Positions 23,801 through 44,748 are shown, counted from the first letter of the stretch. The stretch is DNA of 64,000 nt from Primulina eburnea (GCF_022965805.1 NC_133104.1:43134682-43198681), one strand, 5' to 3'. Made by a program: numbers and translations. Notes: generated by a model not told the origin, from the sequence alone.

Positions 23801-24310
23801 TCTGACAACCATTCATCTGAAACGTTGTGAACGAGGGAAACGTTGCTTATACGAAGGATCAACTCCAGGAGACGGATTTCCCAATACCTGGGTATGTCTA
23901 CTGATCTTTCTTTTGAATCGATAAACCTGCATCAGGTTTTCGTAACCGTAGAATTTGACACGCTAAAGAATTAATATTTCCAAAATATTGCAGAATGGTG
24001 CTTCATACTGCACCTCAGAACTCGCTGTGTTGAAAAATAATGAAATACACAAATGGGACAAAGGATACGATGAAGATGGGAACCAAGTTGGTTTTGACTC
24101 TACAAAATATTTTTTCTTAAAGTCTTTTGGTACTTTTAGTAATTTAGAATATTCTTTTCCCTTGTTTTTCAGGTTTGGGGTGTTCAGGGTGGCCCGTACG
24201 TGTTTAAACCCGCGCCATCCTCGAGTTTTAGTGAGCCTTTTGCCCCTTTAACTTATCCTAAATTCTCGGAGAAAAAGATAGAAGGGTCATTTGTTCTACA
24301 AGAGTCATGA
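20885..24310 (+). CDS. CRL: CRUMPLED LEAF, CpcT/CpeT-type chromophore lyase family, chloroplast
   Basis: Nine exons, 20885-21064, 21136-21185, 21670-21730, 21833-21868, 22072-22122, 22926-23018, 23787-23891, 23994-24086 and 24173-24310, join in frame to give 268 residues; Arabidopsis CRL has about 260. A hydrophobic segment (ALVLIGGALLLKRV, about 26-39) precedes the conserved TRWDH. The CpcT/CpeT-type domain then includes NYFNIRWLSCPAAEMVDGS, YFEQAFWRTP and NGASYCTSELAVLKNNEIHKW. CRL is a plastid outer-envelope protein needed for plastid division and normal cell division. Its lyase activity in plants is not established. The start at 20885 gives the expected short serine-rich N-terminus. Intron 5 contains a cassette-exon-like block discussed in the findings. 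Confidence 0.94.
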
Positions 24311-25017
24311 TGGTTTCTTGTATCAGTTCTTAAATGAATCCTGTTGTGCAAATAGCTTACTGTAATTTTTATCGAAATGCCAGATTATTTCGAGTATTTA
24401 TTTTCTCGTCTCATAATTCTTCTGTGTGTTTGTATAGCAAATAGCTTACCCTTTAAAATATACAAGTAACGGCTGAAACTCAATGAAACTAACCCATTTT
24501 GTTCCATAGATCACGAATTATCTATCAATTATATGTTTGCATACATTTTGTTCTGAAAATTTTGATTTCCTTCCTATCTTCTTTAGTATTTTTTTATAAT
24601 CATAAAATAGTAAACATATTCTAAAAAATTAAATATGCATTAGAGTTTTATTTGCGAAGTGAAAATTTTAAAATTGAAAAAAAACATATCCAAAATAATT
24701 ATTATTTATGTAAAAATTAATAAAAGATCATAGTGTCCATTGAATTGATATATTTATAAAATCATATCATAATTTAAAATATTATCGAATGAAGTGCAAT
24801 TTGGAATGTTGAAATAAAAAAAAAAGTTCTAATCCTAGATAAACCATCTACTCCGTCGAACAACATCCAGAAATGCTATCACAAGCAGTAATGAATTATT
24901 TTACAAGAAAATATAAGAGTAATCAAATATGTTTCAAGATACACAAAATCCTGCTACAAAAACAAAAAAGGTATCGAATTCTAGTGTAAAAATGGGACCA
25001 GTACCACAGGCAGCATC
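24311..25017. other. Intergenic, convergent 3' ends of CRL and IRX10L
   Basis: This AT-rich gap of about 700 bases holds the 3' UTRs of the two facing genes. I see no other structure. Confidence 0.6.
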
Positions 25018-28000
25018 TTACCAAGGTTTAAGATCAGTTACTGGACCTGCTGTCCAGTTCAATATCTTTTCACCAGGTCTCAAGAAGACACTGTTACCAT
25101 GTGGCAACTTACGAGCAAGCCCATTCAATATTTGATGAAAAGCATCCCTGGCCTGAGCAGGTTGCGGGAATAGCATGGCCTGTTTCATGGAGGGGTTGGC
25201 GAGTAATCTCTGCTTCCTTAGTATTTCAGCAATGGGAATGGAGGTCAGAATTGTATCCAGCTTGGGAACATCATTTTCTGCTACAAATACCCCAATTTCT
25301 TCCCATGGAATAGCGTCAGCAAATGGTAAGACAATGTCATCAGCTATAATGACAGGTATGCAACCGAATATAACTGCTTCGACTAATCTGGGGCTCCATG
25401 GAGCCCATCCAAGTGGACACAGGCAAAAGATAGCCCGCTGCATATCCTCATAGTAGGTGGTCGGGTGCTCTGTTGAGATGTCAAACAAGGGATTGTTCTT
25501 ATAGTTTTCCCACACTGACGCTCGGGCTCCTCTGAGAAGTTAGTAGCATATATTACCACAAAATCTAGATTCCAGATGGGAAAATATCAAACTTCAAGCA
25601 CAAGTGCAATTTTTAGATGAATGTTTCACAAACTAAAATATGAACTTGCCCCCTTGATTAAATTACTAGGCCCACCTTTATTCAATTGCGTAAGGAGGTT
25701 TTTTGGGTTTACAAGAAAATAGGGCATGTCTCTCAATCCTCAATGAAATCATCAAATTATCATCGTAATTTCTATAAATCCAGAACATGAGTAAACAGTG
25801 ATTTCAAATGAAATTTGAATAAATAATTTATATCTTCTAAATGAATGGCTTTCAAATAAAATTTGAATCAATAATTTATAACTCATAACGAACTACTCTG
25901 TTTGAATGTCGCAGAAGGTATTTTTATACTACAGATATTTTGTTTGCATATTTAGTTATTTTTTAAAAAATGGTTCATAACGGATTCACCAATATAGGTT
26001 TACCTTATTTTCAAACACATGCATTCTTACTGAATAAAGATTGAGAGGATACCTTGCATAGTAACCACCTTCAGGATCATTACCAACATCATAGAACAAA
26101 CCTCGGAAGTAAACAAAGATAGACCGAGGAGTACTAGGAGGAATTAAGTGCGCTTGCATTTTCTGTGGAGGAGCATACGGAGGAATTGTGATAGAGCCAT
26201 CCTTTAAGCAAACATGGTTTCGCTGTCCAAAAGTTTGAACTAAGGTAGCCCGTTGGAGTAGTGAAAGAATCCCCCTTTCAATAGCTTTCTCTTCCTGAAC
26301 AAGAGTAGTACATACATTTAATAACAAATTATTCCACTGGGTAACAAAATTATTTCAAATATTTTAATAGTAGGTTCAAGAAATTTAAGTTAAGACGCTA
26401 CTGAGATAAACACTACTTTAACTCGTTATTTCAACATAGATCTTGCCCTAATTTATTAAATATATGATGTAATTTGTTTACGTGATGCTTACTGGCATTT
26501 TGACATACAAATGCGTAGGACGATATTTTGACGATTTTTGTCAGTGATAACAAGATTTTTGACTTTTACCCGATTTCTGTAATTATACCAGATTCTACAA
26601 TTTTATAGCATAGTAAACAATACCCAAATCCTGAATTAGTAAGTACAGAACATAGAGATACATCGATCGAATTTCTTACTTGATAGTGAAAGCACGGACC
26701 AAAATCATGAGGCACGATGAAAAAGTGATCTGCACCTTCAGTCCGGTTCCAATAAGGCCAATTTGAAGCAATAAGCTGTATCGCACTCCTCATCATACGA
26801 GGCGATTTGAAAGGTAAAGGGAGACCATTTGGTGTGAGGTCACAAGTAGTATACACGGGGGTGTAAAACCAATCAGCCTCTTCAGGATTAAGAGTTCGAA
26901 CAGGACTTGATAAAAGAAAACGGTGCATGTAAATCTCTGCAGCGAACATATGATTGAGGCATCTTGGATCCTTTTGTAGAATCTTTTTGTTGTATTTGCT
27001 GGGGAGATCGTAAATGAAAACTTTTAACCTTCCAACAGGGTCATCTTCCAAGACGTCACCAGCACTTCCTGAAATTCAAATGTCAGCTATTTAAAGGAAG
27101 TCTATACTTTAAGATTAATAATACCTCAAAAGAAGTTGAAACTTGTCAACCGAACTGATAGATATAAGTTCAGACTTAAAAAACCTAGAGAATCAAATAC
27201 CCAACCAGGTGTTACTTGCTCCTAACGATTTGATGTCATGTCAATTCAAACAGTATGAGTTATTCTTCCTACCTGGCATACCTTGAGAGAGTGAACAAAT
27301 TGAAGAGCTAGCGACAAAGAATAAAACACGCACAATGGCCCTTGCATTTCTTTTGTCTGTAGAACCGTTTTTGTCAATAGAAAATTCTTAAAACCTACTA
27401 AACCAGTCCATTTTTTGAACACACATTTCAAACAATCCTATATATGTTCACTTCAAATTAACTCTCTCAGTCCAAAACAGACACCCTAAAAAAGATACCC
27501 AAAATACATGCTTCATAGGCTTTAAAAGCAGCTTGCACAACAAAACTCGTTAACTTACCATTAGCAGCTTTATGATGTTATCAATACATACAAACACCAT
27601 ATGATAACATAGAGTGATTTAAACTTCTCTACTGAGTAACCCTTCCTTCCCTAATACAATAAACCCATACGGCTAAGCATGTCATCATAACCCAACCAAG
27701 AGAAGTTAGAGAGACTGGATCAACTCGATCTACAAACGACTGAAAGTAGGTCCAAAATGGAACCTCTGGCACATCAGAAAATCATGGGTCACAGGAGCTA
27801 CCTTTAGAAAACGAGTTCGCTTGATAGTAGAGCGGGATGGTGTTTGGGGAATGCTGGTATGGTAATTTCAGGAAAATGCTCTGTGCGAGCATACTGGACA
27901 CACGTATTTCAAGAAACCTTTTGAAACTCGCACTTCCAAAGCAAAAAAAAGTATAATTGAATTGCAAACAAGCAAATCCTCACTTTCCCAAATAAAAAAT

Positions 28001-28241
28001 AGTTTAACAAAAATGAACCCAAACCACAAGATGTTAAAGCAACTTAACTGATAAAGGTACGAAATTTCAATCAAGTTGAATTAACAAACGAATGTAAAAG
28101 TGCCCACCAAGAACACATGAAAACAATATTCTTACCGGAGATTCTCTCAGTTTGTTGAGTCCTTTGAAATTTGAAAGCTCCGATCCTCCAACAGAAACAT
28201 AAAACCAAAAACACAACAAAAACCCGTCTTCCATTCTTCAT
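25018..28241 (-). CDS. IRX10L: IRX10/IRX10L-type xylan xylosyltransferase (GT47)
   Basis: Four exons on the minus strand, 28241-28136, 27068-26680, 26294-26053 and 25531-25018, give 416 residues; Arabidopsis IRX10L has 415. A short N-terminal hydrophobic segment (VFVVFLVLCFCW) directs it to the Golgi. The exostosin-type GT47 domain is almost unchanged from Arabidopsis, for example KILQKDPRCLNHMFAAEIYM, HFFIVPHDFGPCFHYQ, ASVWENYKNNPLFDISTEHP, IPVIIADDIVLPFADAIPWE, and the C-terminus NWTAGPVTDLKPW. IRX10 proteins have beta-1,4-xylosyltransferase activity and build the xylan backbone in cell walls with IRX9 and IRX14. IRX10 and IRX10L are too similar to separate without a tree. Intron 1 is about 1.07 kb. 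Confidence 0.95.
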
Positions 28242-30513
28242 TTTTCACACTTCTCCACCACTCTCCCTCCAGATTAAACCAAAATAGACAATAAATCAAT
28301 GAAATCCCAATGCTTTATCACATTAAAATCAGCCCAAATGAACGATTATGGAAAAAAAAACATTAACTTGATATTAATGCAAATGGTTGGAGCGAGAGAA
28401 CTTCGATAGTTGAAACGTCATTACAAAGAGTAGTTGAGGGTAAGCCCTTTCTTGCAAGCTGGGATTTTTCGCAATGCATCACCAAAAAAATTTATATTAA
28501 ATAAATTGCAGGTATGTCATTTGCTTGTAGAAACAGGAAAGCCCGATATATTTTTGGCGGAGGAAGGGGATGTTTGGTCCGGATTGCAAGTTGCAAAAGT
28601 AGTCTTTGGAATTAAATCGGTGTCAATTAAATATATTTAATTGAATCAACAGATTCAATGTATTAGTCCACACTAATACATGTGTTTAATGTGTATAAAA
28701 TATAAATATTATTTGAAATTAAAAGTTATTTTTTTGTAAATTTGAATTTAATTATGATTCTTTATTTTTGTGAATTTAGTTAAGATAATAAAGAATACGT
28801 CTCTTGTGAGGCGATCTTACGAATCTTTATCTGTGAGACGGGTCAACTCTATCAATATTCACAATAAAAAGTAATATTCTTAACATTAAAAATAATATTT
28901 TTTCATTGATGACCTAAATGAGATATCCGTGAGACTGTTTCACATAAGTTTTTGTGATAATAAAATAGTACTTGAGACGAAGAAAATAAAGAGAAGAGAA
29001 TGTAAAAAGTTTTTGAGTTAATAATTTATTTTATTTCTCATTTAATTATTAAATCTCTTGAAAAAAGGTAAAATTAAATTTGAAAATATATTAAAATTAT
29101 AAATATAGTTTTTTTCTAAAAAAATTTTGCATTATAATATAACAAAGATTATTCATATGCTTAATTTCAAGTATAATTAAGGGGTGATTATAATCTTATC
29201 CTAATACTAAGTAATCAAACAAGTTATTTTGTGGGGACAAAATGAAATAAATTAAAATCTAAGAGTTAAGAAAAAAAAGTTAATATTAAGTTTTTGGCTT
29301 GACAAATGTAATCCTCTCACCAATTATTATATTGTAATGATAATTATGAAAAGCATGATTTATCATTAGCTGAATACTTGAAATCCATTGACTAAAAAGT
29401 TTCTTAATTATGCTAGTTGGGGGACAAGACAAATATGATGCATGAATGTAGCAAATTGTATATTCCTTATTGAATAAATTTTTTTGTTAATTGTAATTAA
29501 AAAAAAATTTGGATTTTGCGATGTTAATTTCTTATCTAGTTGAACTTTAAAAGAAAATGTTACCTGTTATATGGCTGGATTGGATGGTTAAACCATGATT
29601 ATTTCACAAATAATAGCATTATATAATATTTTTTAATCTGTTTTTAAAGTGGATTTATTATGATATTTAACCATTTTCTAAGCTAATTACTTCCAAAGAG
29701 TTCTAATATAAGATAGAAGTGTATACAATACTATGAAAATAGTAAAAACTCAAATAGAAAAAGATTGATTTTCTCAATTAAATTATTAAACCAGTACTTT
29801 ACAAATATATTGTCTTTAATAAAACAAAAGTGTCACCTTTTTTAAAAAATAAAACGAAATGAACGTACGTGAATCTCTTACAAGAGAAACATGAGATTTT
29901 TAAAATTAGTACATCTACATAGAAAAACCTCGTTGTGATGATGCAATATACTCATGGAAGATCAGACAATTTTTTATTATACTATAAATATAAATAATTA
30001 AAATCTATATCACATAAAAAAAAAATTGTTCTTGATATTAAATCCGATGGGATTAACTTTCCATTTACAAGATTTGATGGTGCGTCGATCTCAATGGAAC
30101 TGAGAAGGTCGGGCCTCACTCTCAAGATTGTGTTGCTGCTTTCATTTCGTTTCACTTTTCTTTTTTGGTGTTGCTTTTCACCTAATTAAGGAGCAACTAT
30201 AGCTCAAGAATCAAAATATAACAAGCAACAAACTAAAACTCACTGCAATGGATTAAGAAGCAACTAAGCTCAACAACTAAAACTTGAAAATTTATGTGAC
30301 AGAAGTCGAATTTTTTCTCACATAATTAACTAGTTTCTAGTTGAGGTATTTTTAAGGGAATAGACTGAACTGCTCGACCTGGGTTGGATGTATCATTGTT
30401 TCTCTCATCCCATGCAGCTCAACCTTTGTTCACATCAGATTTGCTACCATGTTGAAGAGAAGTCTTTCTAGCGAAGTCGATGCAGGACCAATTATATGCG
30501 AACTCAAGTTCAG
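28242..30513. other. AT-rich spacer between IRX10L and the PPR gene
   Basis: The left end is the IRX10L promoter. One MITE copy lies at 28796-28955. The remaining 1.5 kb is very AT-rich with no open frame of note. The last part contains the 3' UTR of the PPR gene on the minus strand. Confidence 0.55.
28796..28955 (+). mobile_element. MITE, GTGAGAC-palindrome family, copy 5
   Basis: This plus-orientation copy begins CTCTTGTGAGGCGATCTTAC. It contains CTGTGAGACGGGTCAACTCT and ATTCACAATAAAAAGTAATA, and ends TTTCACATAAGTTTTTGTG. It has diverged slightly more than copies 6 and 7. Confidence 0.82.
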
Positions 30514-32651
30514 CTACCAGTAATCTCCACAGGTACAAGAACCCTTTTCAAAACTATGAAACCGCATCCTATCCCTTACCGTTATAATCCTATTCAACAC
30601 CTTCGACACGATTTTCATCCAAGAATGGCAGTCAGTACAAGTACGCAAGTTTTTAGAAATCAAAATTTTAGTTCCTGGACTCGATTTCAGGATCCCATAC
30701 GCCAATGTCAGCTTTTCACTGTGATAATTCAAGTTTTCCTCCTTTTCTTCCTCAGATATATCCATGAAAACTGAGTCACGTGCACATACATAACCTTCCA
30801 TTCTTGCGCGATGGATCAACGCTTCCAATACTCTGTAGATCGCCTCAGTTTCAGGGTGTGATCTATCACCAGCCTTAAAGTAGTGAATGGAACCGTGCAA
30901 TTCGACCCAACTTCTTCCTCTACACTTACGGACTCCCTTCTTATTCATGACATGCCTCACAGTTTCTGCATCGTCCCATTTATTTACAGAGCAGTACATA
31001 TTTGACAACAATATGTAATCTCCACTTTCAAGATTCTTTATTTCTCCAACCGCAATTTCACCCAACTCGTGATTTTTGTATGTTTTACAAGCACTAAGCA
31101 GTGCCCTCCATGTGACAACGTCAGGTTCCATCGGCATTTCTTGAATTAATGCATAAGCTTCTTCTAGCAGTCCTGCTCTCCCAAACAGATCAACCATTGC
31201 TCCATAATGCTCAAGTTGTGGCTGAATCGAGAAATTCTTTTGCATAATGTCAAAATAATACCGACCCTGGTCCACAAACCCACAGTGACTACATGTTGTC
31301 AAAATACTGATAAAGGTTAAAGGATCAGGTGAAATTTTTTCTATTTGCATGTTTGAGAACGCAGATACTGCATCTGAAACAAGGCCATGCATCGCTAAAC
31401 CTTTAATCATAGCATTCCATATGGAAACATCATTTCTTAAGGTAGTATCAAATATAGATTTAGCTATCTCAATTCTTCCACATCTTGAGTACATATCTAT
31501 GAGAGCAGAAGACAAAATATAATTTAGTTGAACTTTTTTCTCGATCATCAACTCATGCACCCACTGTCCATGATTAAGAGCTCCAAGCCTGGAGCAAGCG
31601 GCAATAGCAGATGCAAAAGTAAATTTGTCTGGTTCGATACTTGCTTTTACCATATCTTTGAATAGGCCAATTGCCTCAAGAAAGTATCCGTCTTTTACAC
31701 AACCTCCAATTGTTGAGTTCCAAGTGACCACATCTCGTGTAGATGATGCCAAAAATATTTTCTTGGCAACATCAAATTCCCCAACCTTCACGAAACTATT
31801 GATAACAAAATTGGAATAAACCACATCGAAATTAAGGTGGAAAAATTCATCTAGTAATTTTCTAGCAAGATTGAGTTATTCACATGATGTATACACCCTA
31901 ATCAACATGGATAAAAGGGGCGTGTACATTCCATACCCATGTTTAATGAATTTTCCGTGTACGGAATTCGCTGTTCTGAAATTTGGGGGTAGCTTGCACC
32001 CTTCAAGAATACGAAGAAGTGTCGGATCATCTAAAGAAATCAGCACATATAGGAGAATCAATTACACTTGGGCATTTTACATCTGTATATGAAATCTAAT
32101 TCACGCTGGAAACAACAGAAAATTTAAAGTTCATTGATTTGGCATTTTACTAATGCAATCCTCAACCATCTTCAGCCACAGATCCACAAGAAAATGCCCG
32201 TCAATCATACAACAAAATAACATCTAAAAAGCATGCAAAATTTAAATACAAAAAACAAAACATTTACAAAGAACTACACTCATAAGAACCAGCACACCAA
32301 TCTCCAGTCGGAGAATATATCAAAGTTTAACTTAAATGATCCATCCCCTTTTCATTATCTTCAAGCGTAAAATTCTACCGTCTGGAAACTTCAGTTTGCA
32401 GAACTAATTCCATAAGCAAACCATAAGTACTGCAAATAACCCAAGAAGGTCACCCTCTAGAACACTGACATGCCACAAAACCAAACAAAACAAGCAGAAT
32501 CAGGTCAAATGGAAAGCAAAGTACCTGTCACTGAATGAAGGTTTCGAGCTGGAGGTATGATTGAAGAAGGTTGTGGGATGAAAGCGGCGTTGTTTAACGA
32601 TCCAAGAAACGCTGTTTTTGAAGAAAACAGGTTCCTTCGCACAACCTTCAT
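30514..32651 (-). pseudogene. DYW-class PPR protein (At5g50990-like) with one in-frame stop
   Basis: Two exons on the minus strand, 32651-32525 and 32030-30514, form a 548-codon frame. Exon 1 encodes a basic, serine-rich leader (MKVVRRNLFSSKTAFLG) typical of mitochondrial targeting. Exon 2 carries PLS-type PPR repeats such as DVVTWNSTIGGCVKDGYF and NDVSIWNAMIKGLAMHGL. The E/E+ region follows, then a complete DYW cytidine deaminase-like domain with HSEKLTLAYG, CTDCH and the terminal SCTCGDYW. Order and content fit Arabidopsis At5g50990 (about 534 residues). The frame is broken only by TAA at 31878-31876, between YTSCE and LNLARKLLDE. The next in-frame ATG lies well inside the repeats and would lose the targeting sequence. 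This is a recent pseudogene, a segregating null allele or a sequence error. Confidence 0.85.
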
Positions 32652-32975
32652 CTATTTCTCAAACTAAAACAAATTTTTTAGCCTCCTCACAAATAAAAAT
32701 CGGGTCAATTCAAAAAGACCGGGGTCCTCAAGAAATTAAGGGAACCGGGATTAAGACCCCCGGTTCCTTGTTTTGGTTTTTGTTTTTAATCTATAATTAA
32801 GAATAAACCCGATAAATATTTTTTTAAAAAAAGAAAAATAATAAATAAAATCAAAAGAAAAGTCCATTATATCCCTACACACGAATCATCACCATCTTCG
32901 CCCTGATCGACGCTGCCGCCTCATCAACCCCCGTCGACTCCACCTCCACCGCCCTTGCGTATCGCCACCTCTGCC
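32652..32975. promoter_or_regulatory. Shared divergent promoter of the PPR gene and PAM16
   Basis: The two start codons lie head to head, 324 bases apart, at 32651 on the minus strand and 32976 on the plus strand. The PAM16 side ends in a C-rich leader with many CCACC and CCGCC blocks. No strong TATA box is evident on either side, consistent with a bidirectional TATA-poor promoter. Shared use is inferred from spacing alone. Confidence 0.6.
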
Positions 32976-35096
32976 ATGGTTCACTTCTGTCTTTGTCTCC
33001 TTTCCTTTTGGGTGTTTGAATATTAATATGTTCGCTAGTTATTGATAGTAGGTTACCTTATTCTCACGCACATATTTATATCAATCGAGGACATGGTTGA
33101 AACGTAGAACAATAGATGAAAACTGAGCTTTTTTTTTCTCATTCGGCTTGCTCAAACCATTTTATGTGGGTCGGGTCCAGTTGGGTATCGCGTGTGGAGT
33201 TTTGGTGATTGGATGAAATTCTTTATGGCCATTGATATTCATTTAGTATGATTGTTGCATATATGCTATTTTGTATTCGGTTTGTTTTCTCATAGTATTG
33301 TATTTTTGTTATCCAAATGGGCTTTTGTAGGCTCAAAACAAAACATGTTCTTTCATGTGTGTATCATGCATTCTGTATTCATCTGCTGAATAAAATCCAT
33401 ACCTGGTGGGTGGCAGACGCTGAAGAACCCATGAATTTCGATTGCCATGATTTGGAAAATATTGGAGGCAAAATTTTTTTGTGCAAATCGAAGTGCTTTT
33501 ACAGAGATTTAATAATTGGTTGAAACCTAAAGTCAAGATATCTATTTTATTTTATCAGATGACTAGTTCTATAGCTCTTCATGGAATTTGAGGATGTCAA
33601 ATTTTGAAGGAGCGGGAGAGTGTTGTGCAGTAATCTGCCGAGTTTTGATTTCTATGAATGATCCGCTTTCTTTAATTTTTAATCGTCACAAACTGTTATT
33701 TTTTTCCTGTAGAAGGTACTTTTAGAGTCAGTAGTACTTTAAGAAAGTAAACCGTGGATTTCATTTGTTTTCATTTTTAGCATGTCAAGATTGATTTATC
33801 TTCAAGTGCTCATATGCCAACAATGAGGGATAGTGCGCGAGTATAGGGTTATGAATTTCTTATCCTGGAACAATTTAAAGGCTGTTTTATGTCTCTTCCT
33901 CTGTTTCTGTTGTATCGATGAGGCGTATTTTCGTGTAACAAGCAGTATTCCTTGCCAAGGTAACATGGTAATGATAAAACTCGGAAAATGCGACATTCAA
34001 TTAGCTCTGAATGAATACTACATTTTCTTATGCATTTGATCAATTTCTGCCAATTTTGAATCGAGTTTCATTGTTTTTTATATGTACTGTTAATAACTAC
34101 ATTTTTTTATCTTATCTCAATTGTATTCTTGCTTTTATGTTTGGATCTTGTTTTTATGTGGAAAATTCCTGAAATAACGTATATGTCCAGTATTTAAACA
34201 AAATATAATCATATTTAGACTCCAAGGTTATATCGAAGTGAAGAACCAAATTCTCCACCAAATGAAATCAAGAGTAATTATTTGGGAGGCTGTATTCAAT
34301 TGCTAATTCATTATTATTGTTACTCAATCTCGTAGGCTGCGAGGATTCTCGCAAACTTGATTGTAGTGGGATCTGGAATAATGGCCAGAGCATTGGTGCA
34401 AGCATATCGTCAGGCCCTTGCAAGTAAGTCCTCTTTGGGATTCTGACTGGAGTTCTTGTGTAAGCTTATTGTGAACGGCTTAGAAGCTTCAACAGATTAC
34501 AAGATGTTCTCAATGACAACCTTTTTATTATATGGTGAAATAGCAAGGAGTTTTGAATCTGATAACATCTTACTATTGGTGCATATAATCCCTCATCATT
34601 ATCATTTCTGATCGAATGTATGTATCTTTTGCTTTCATTGAAATTAGTTTGGGACTAACTCTGGGATTATGACCATGCTGTGTCGTCAGTTTCTTTTTCA
34701 CGCTTGGCCTTTTTCAATATTTCTTTCACTTTTACTATTTATTTCAGATGCCTCAAAGAATGGAGTTGCTCAAGAAGCTGTGCAGAACATCAAAAGGGCA
34801 AGTAAGACAATGACTGAAGCAGAGGCAAGGCAAATTTTAGGTGTCACCGAACAGACAACATGGGAAGAGATTTTGAAGGTTTCCCATAAAATGACTAAAA
34901 ACAGTTGTCTGCAAAAAAATTTCTATATTTCCACATAATGGCATTGACTTGAAATATCACCTCTTGTTTTCAGCAGTATGATAACCTGTTCGAACGGAAT
35001 GCTAAGAATGGGAGTTTCTATCTTCAATCTAAGGTCCACAGAGCCAAAGAATGTCTGGAAACATTTCACCAAACAAAACCACCAGAAACAAATTGA
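32976..35096 (+). CDS. PAM16: Mitochondrial import motor subunit PAM16 (TIM16)
   Basis: Four coding exons, 32976-32978, 34336-34423, 34748-34878 and 34974-35096, give 114 residues; Arabidopsis PAM16 has about 116. The first coding exon is only the ATG, which is followed at once by a GT donor. The next exon supplies AARILANLIVVGSGIMARAL. The J-like domain (ARQILGVTEQTTWEEILKQYDNLFERN) lacks the HPD triad, as is normal for PAM16. The protein pairs with the true J-protein PAM14/TIM14 and restrains Hsp70 stimulation at the inner-membrane import motor. In Arabidopsis it is MUSE5, a negative regulator of immunity, and TXR1. The three-base coding exon is the weakest part, but no other nearby ATG|GT junction has such a convincing leader. 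Confidence 0.9.
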
Positions 35097-36637
35097 ATGG
35101 ATTACGCAGTCTCCCTTCAAGTGGTGTCTTCTGCATATTTGAGGAGCTGCCCAATAATTCTTGGCAGGTTTTCCTCTCACGCATCTTCCATATGTGGACT
35201 TCCTACAATTTTGATACAAAATGTTACTCTTCCTCCCTCAATATGTATTGATATTTGGCTGATGGTTCTGTATAATTTGAAGACCAGAATGTTTTATTCT
35301 CCAAAATTAGCATATGATACTTTTAATCGTGTCTGTAGCCTTACCAAAATCTGAGTTAAGGAAGCGACTCCTTGTTTCAAAGTACGTCATGCGTGAGCAA
35401 AATAAACGAGACATATGGTGCTCCAAACCTAAACGGGGGAAAATTGAAATCTAAGCTTCACCCAATCTCCTGCCCTGTTACAAAAGTTGGATTTCACTTG
35501 TTTTGGGTCGAATGATATCAGATCGGTAAAGTAGACCCTACCCCTGCGGGCACTGCCCGCAGGGTAGATCTAACGACTCGGATTTTTCCGAGCCAATTTT
35601 TTTTTTTTTTTAATACATGGTGGTGGGCCCGGATCACTCATGTGTGGAGTGATCCGGGCCGTTCCCTTCCCGCACGGACAGGGTGAAATAATCCTATCAG
35701 ATCTATGTTGGATTAGTTTGGTCGGTACTAGTATCGAATATCACACATCTTTATGTTTGAGGTTAGGTAAAATTGGCTCGCGTCGAAAACGGAATACGAA
35801 TTATTTTGCATTATAGTTTAAGTTGGAATTAAGTCTTAATTTGTTTGATTTGAATTTGGTTTTTGAATCTTGTTAAGTGAAATTATATAATGGCTTCATC
35901 TAATGAGCTTGTTCGATTTTAAATATACTTATGACCTATTAATAAATCAAAAGCTCGCGAGCAATTTGAGATCTTCTAAGTAAACATTTAAATTTGAATT
36001 AAGATTGATATATATAATTGCATCTATTCAAAATTCAAATTAAGTCGAGGCACAAGAATTTGATTAAAAAAAACATATATTTGGGTCAACCGGAGAAGTT
36101 TGCAAGTAAGTTCAAATTGTTTGTATTCATTACAGTTAAATTTGAATGTTGTATTGCACATATCGCCTTACCGACAGGAACATCGTAGGTCAACAAACTG
36201 TTAACTTCCTCTCAATTCTTTTACTTGAAAAAGTGGAAGCAATACTACACACAGGCTAATAGCAATTATCACAAAAACACTCTGGATGACCAAAAAACAT
36301 TTCCTTACAAATTGCAATTATCTTGCACAAAATCTTTATCAACAAAATTAAACTCTCTACAACTTCATCATTCAAGAAATATTTCTAAAGCAAATCTTTT
36401 CCAACAAAATGAAACATTACACGTTAAACAAGAATATAACATTAGACATTAAACAAAAAAATATTTCTGTACTCGTTTTCAGAATAAAGAACACGTGCAA
36501 AATTGTTATATAAACAACTTCAAGTGTTTTCACTGGTAAGACGACAAAAGATCTCACCAGAAGCTTAACGGAGATGATGCTCTGGTGCTCCAGCCACAGG
36601 CCACATAATAAGAATGCTATAAGCAAATTTAAGATCA
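35097..36637. other. Intergenic, convergent 3' ends of PAM16 and BON1
   Basis: About 1.5 kb. It holds the 3' UTRs and a 171-base hairpin-rich MITE at 35525-35695. The rest is AT-rich with no gene. Confidence 0.55.
35525..35695. mobile_element. Small hairpin-rich MITE with 8-bp target duplication
   Basis: The 171-base element is flanked by ATCAGATC at 35517-35524 and 35696-35703. Inside are three perfect or near-perfect hairpins. One has CTGCGGGC/GCCCGCAG arms at 35544-35562, a second has CTCGGA/TCCGAG arms near 35577-35592, and a third has 13-base arms of the GGCCCGGATCACT type at 35626-35660. The ends match only loosely as inverted repeats. An 8-bp duplication suggests hAT-type transposition. 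It has no coding capacity and is strikingly GC-rich for its surroundings. Confidence 0.68.
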
Positions 36638-44748
<8,111 letters not shown>

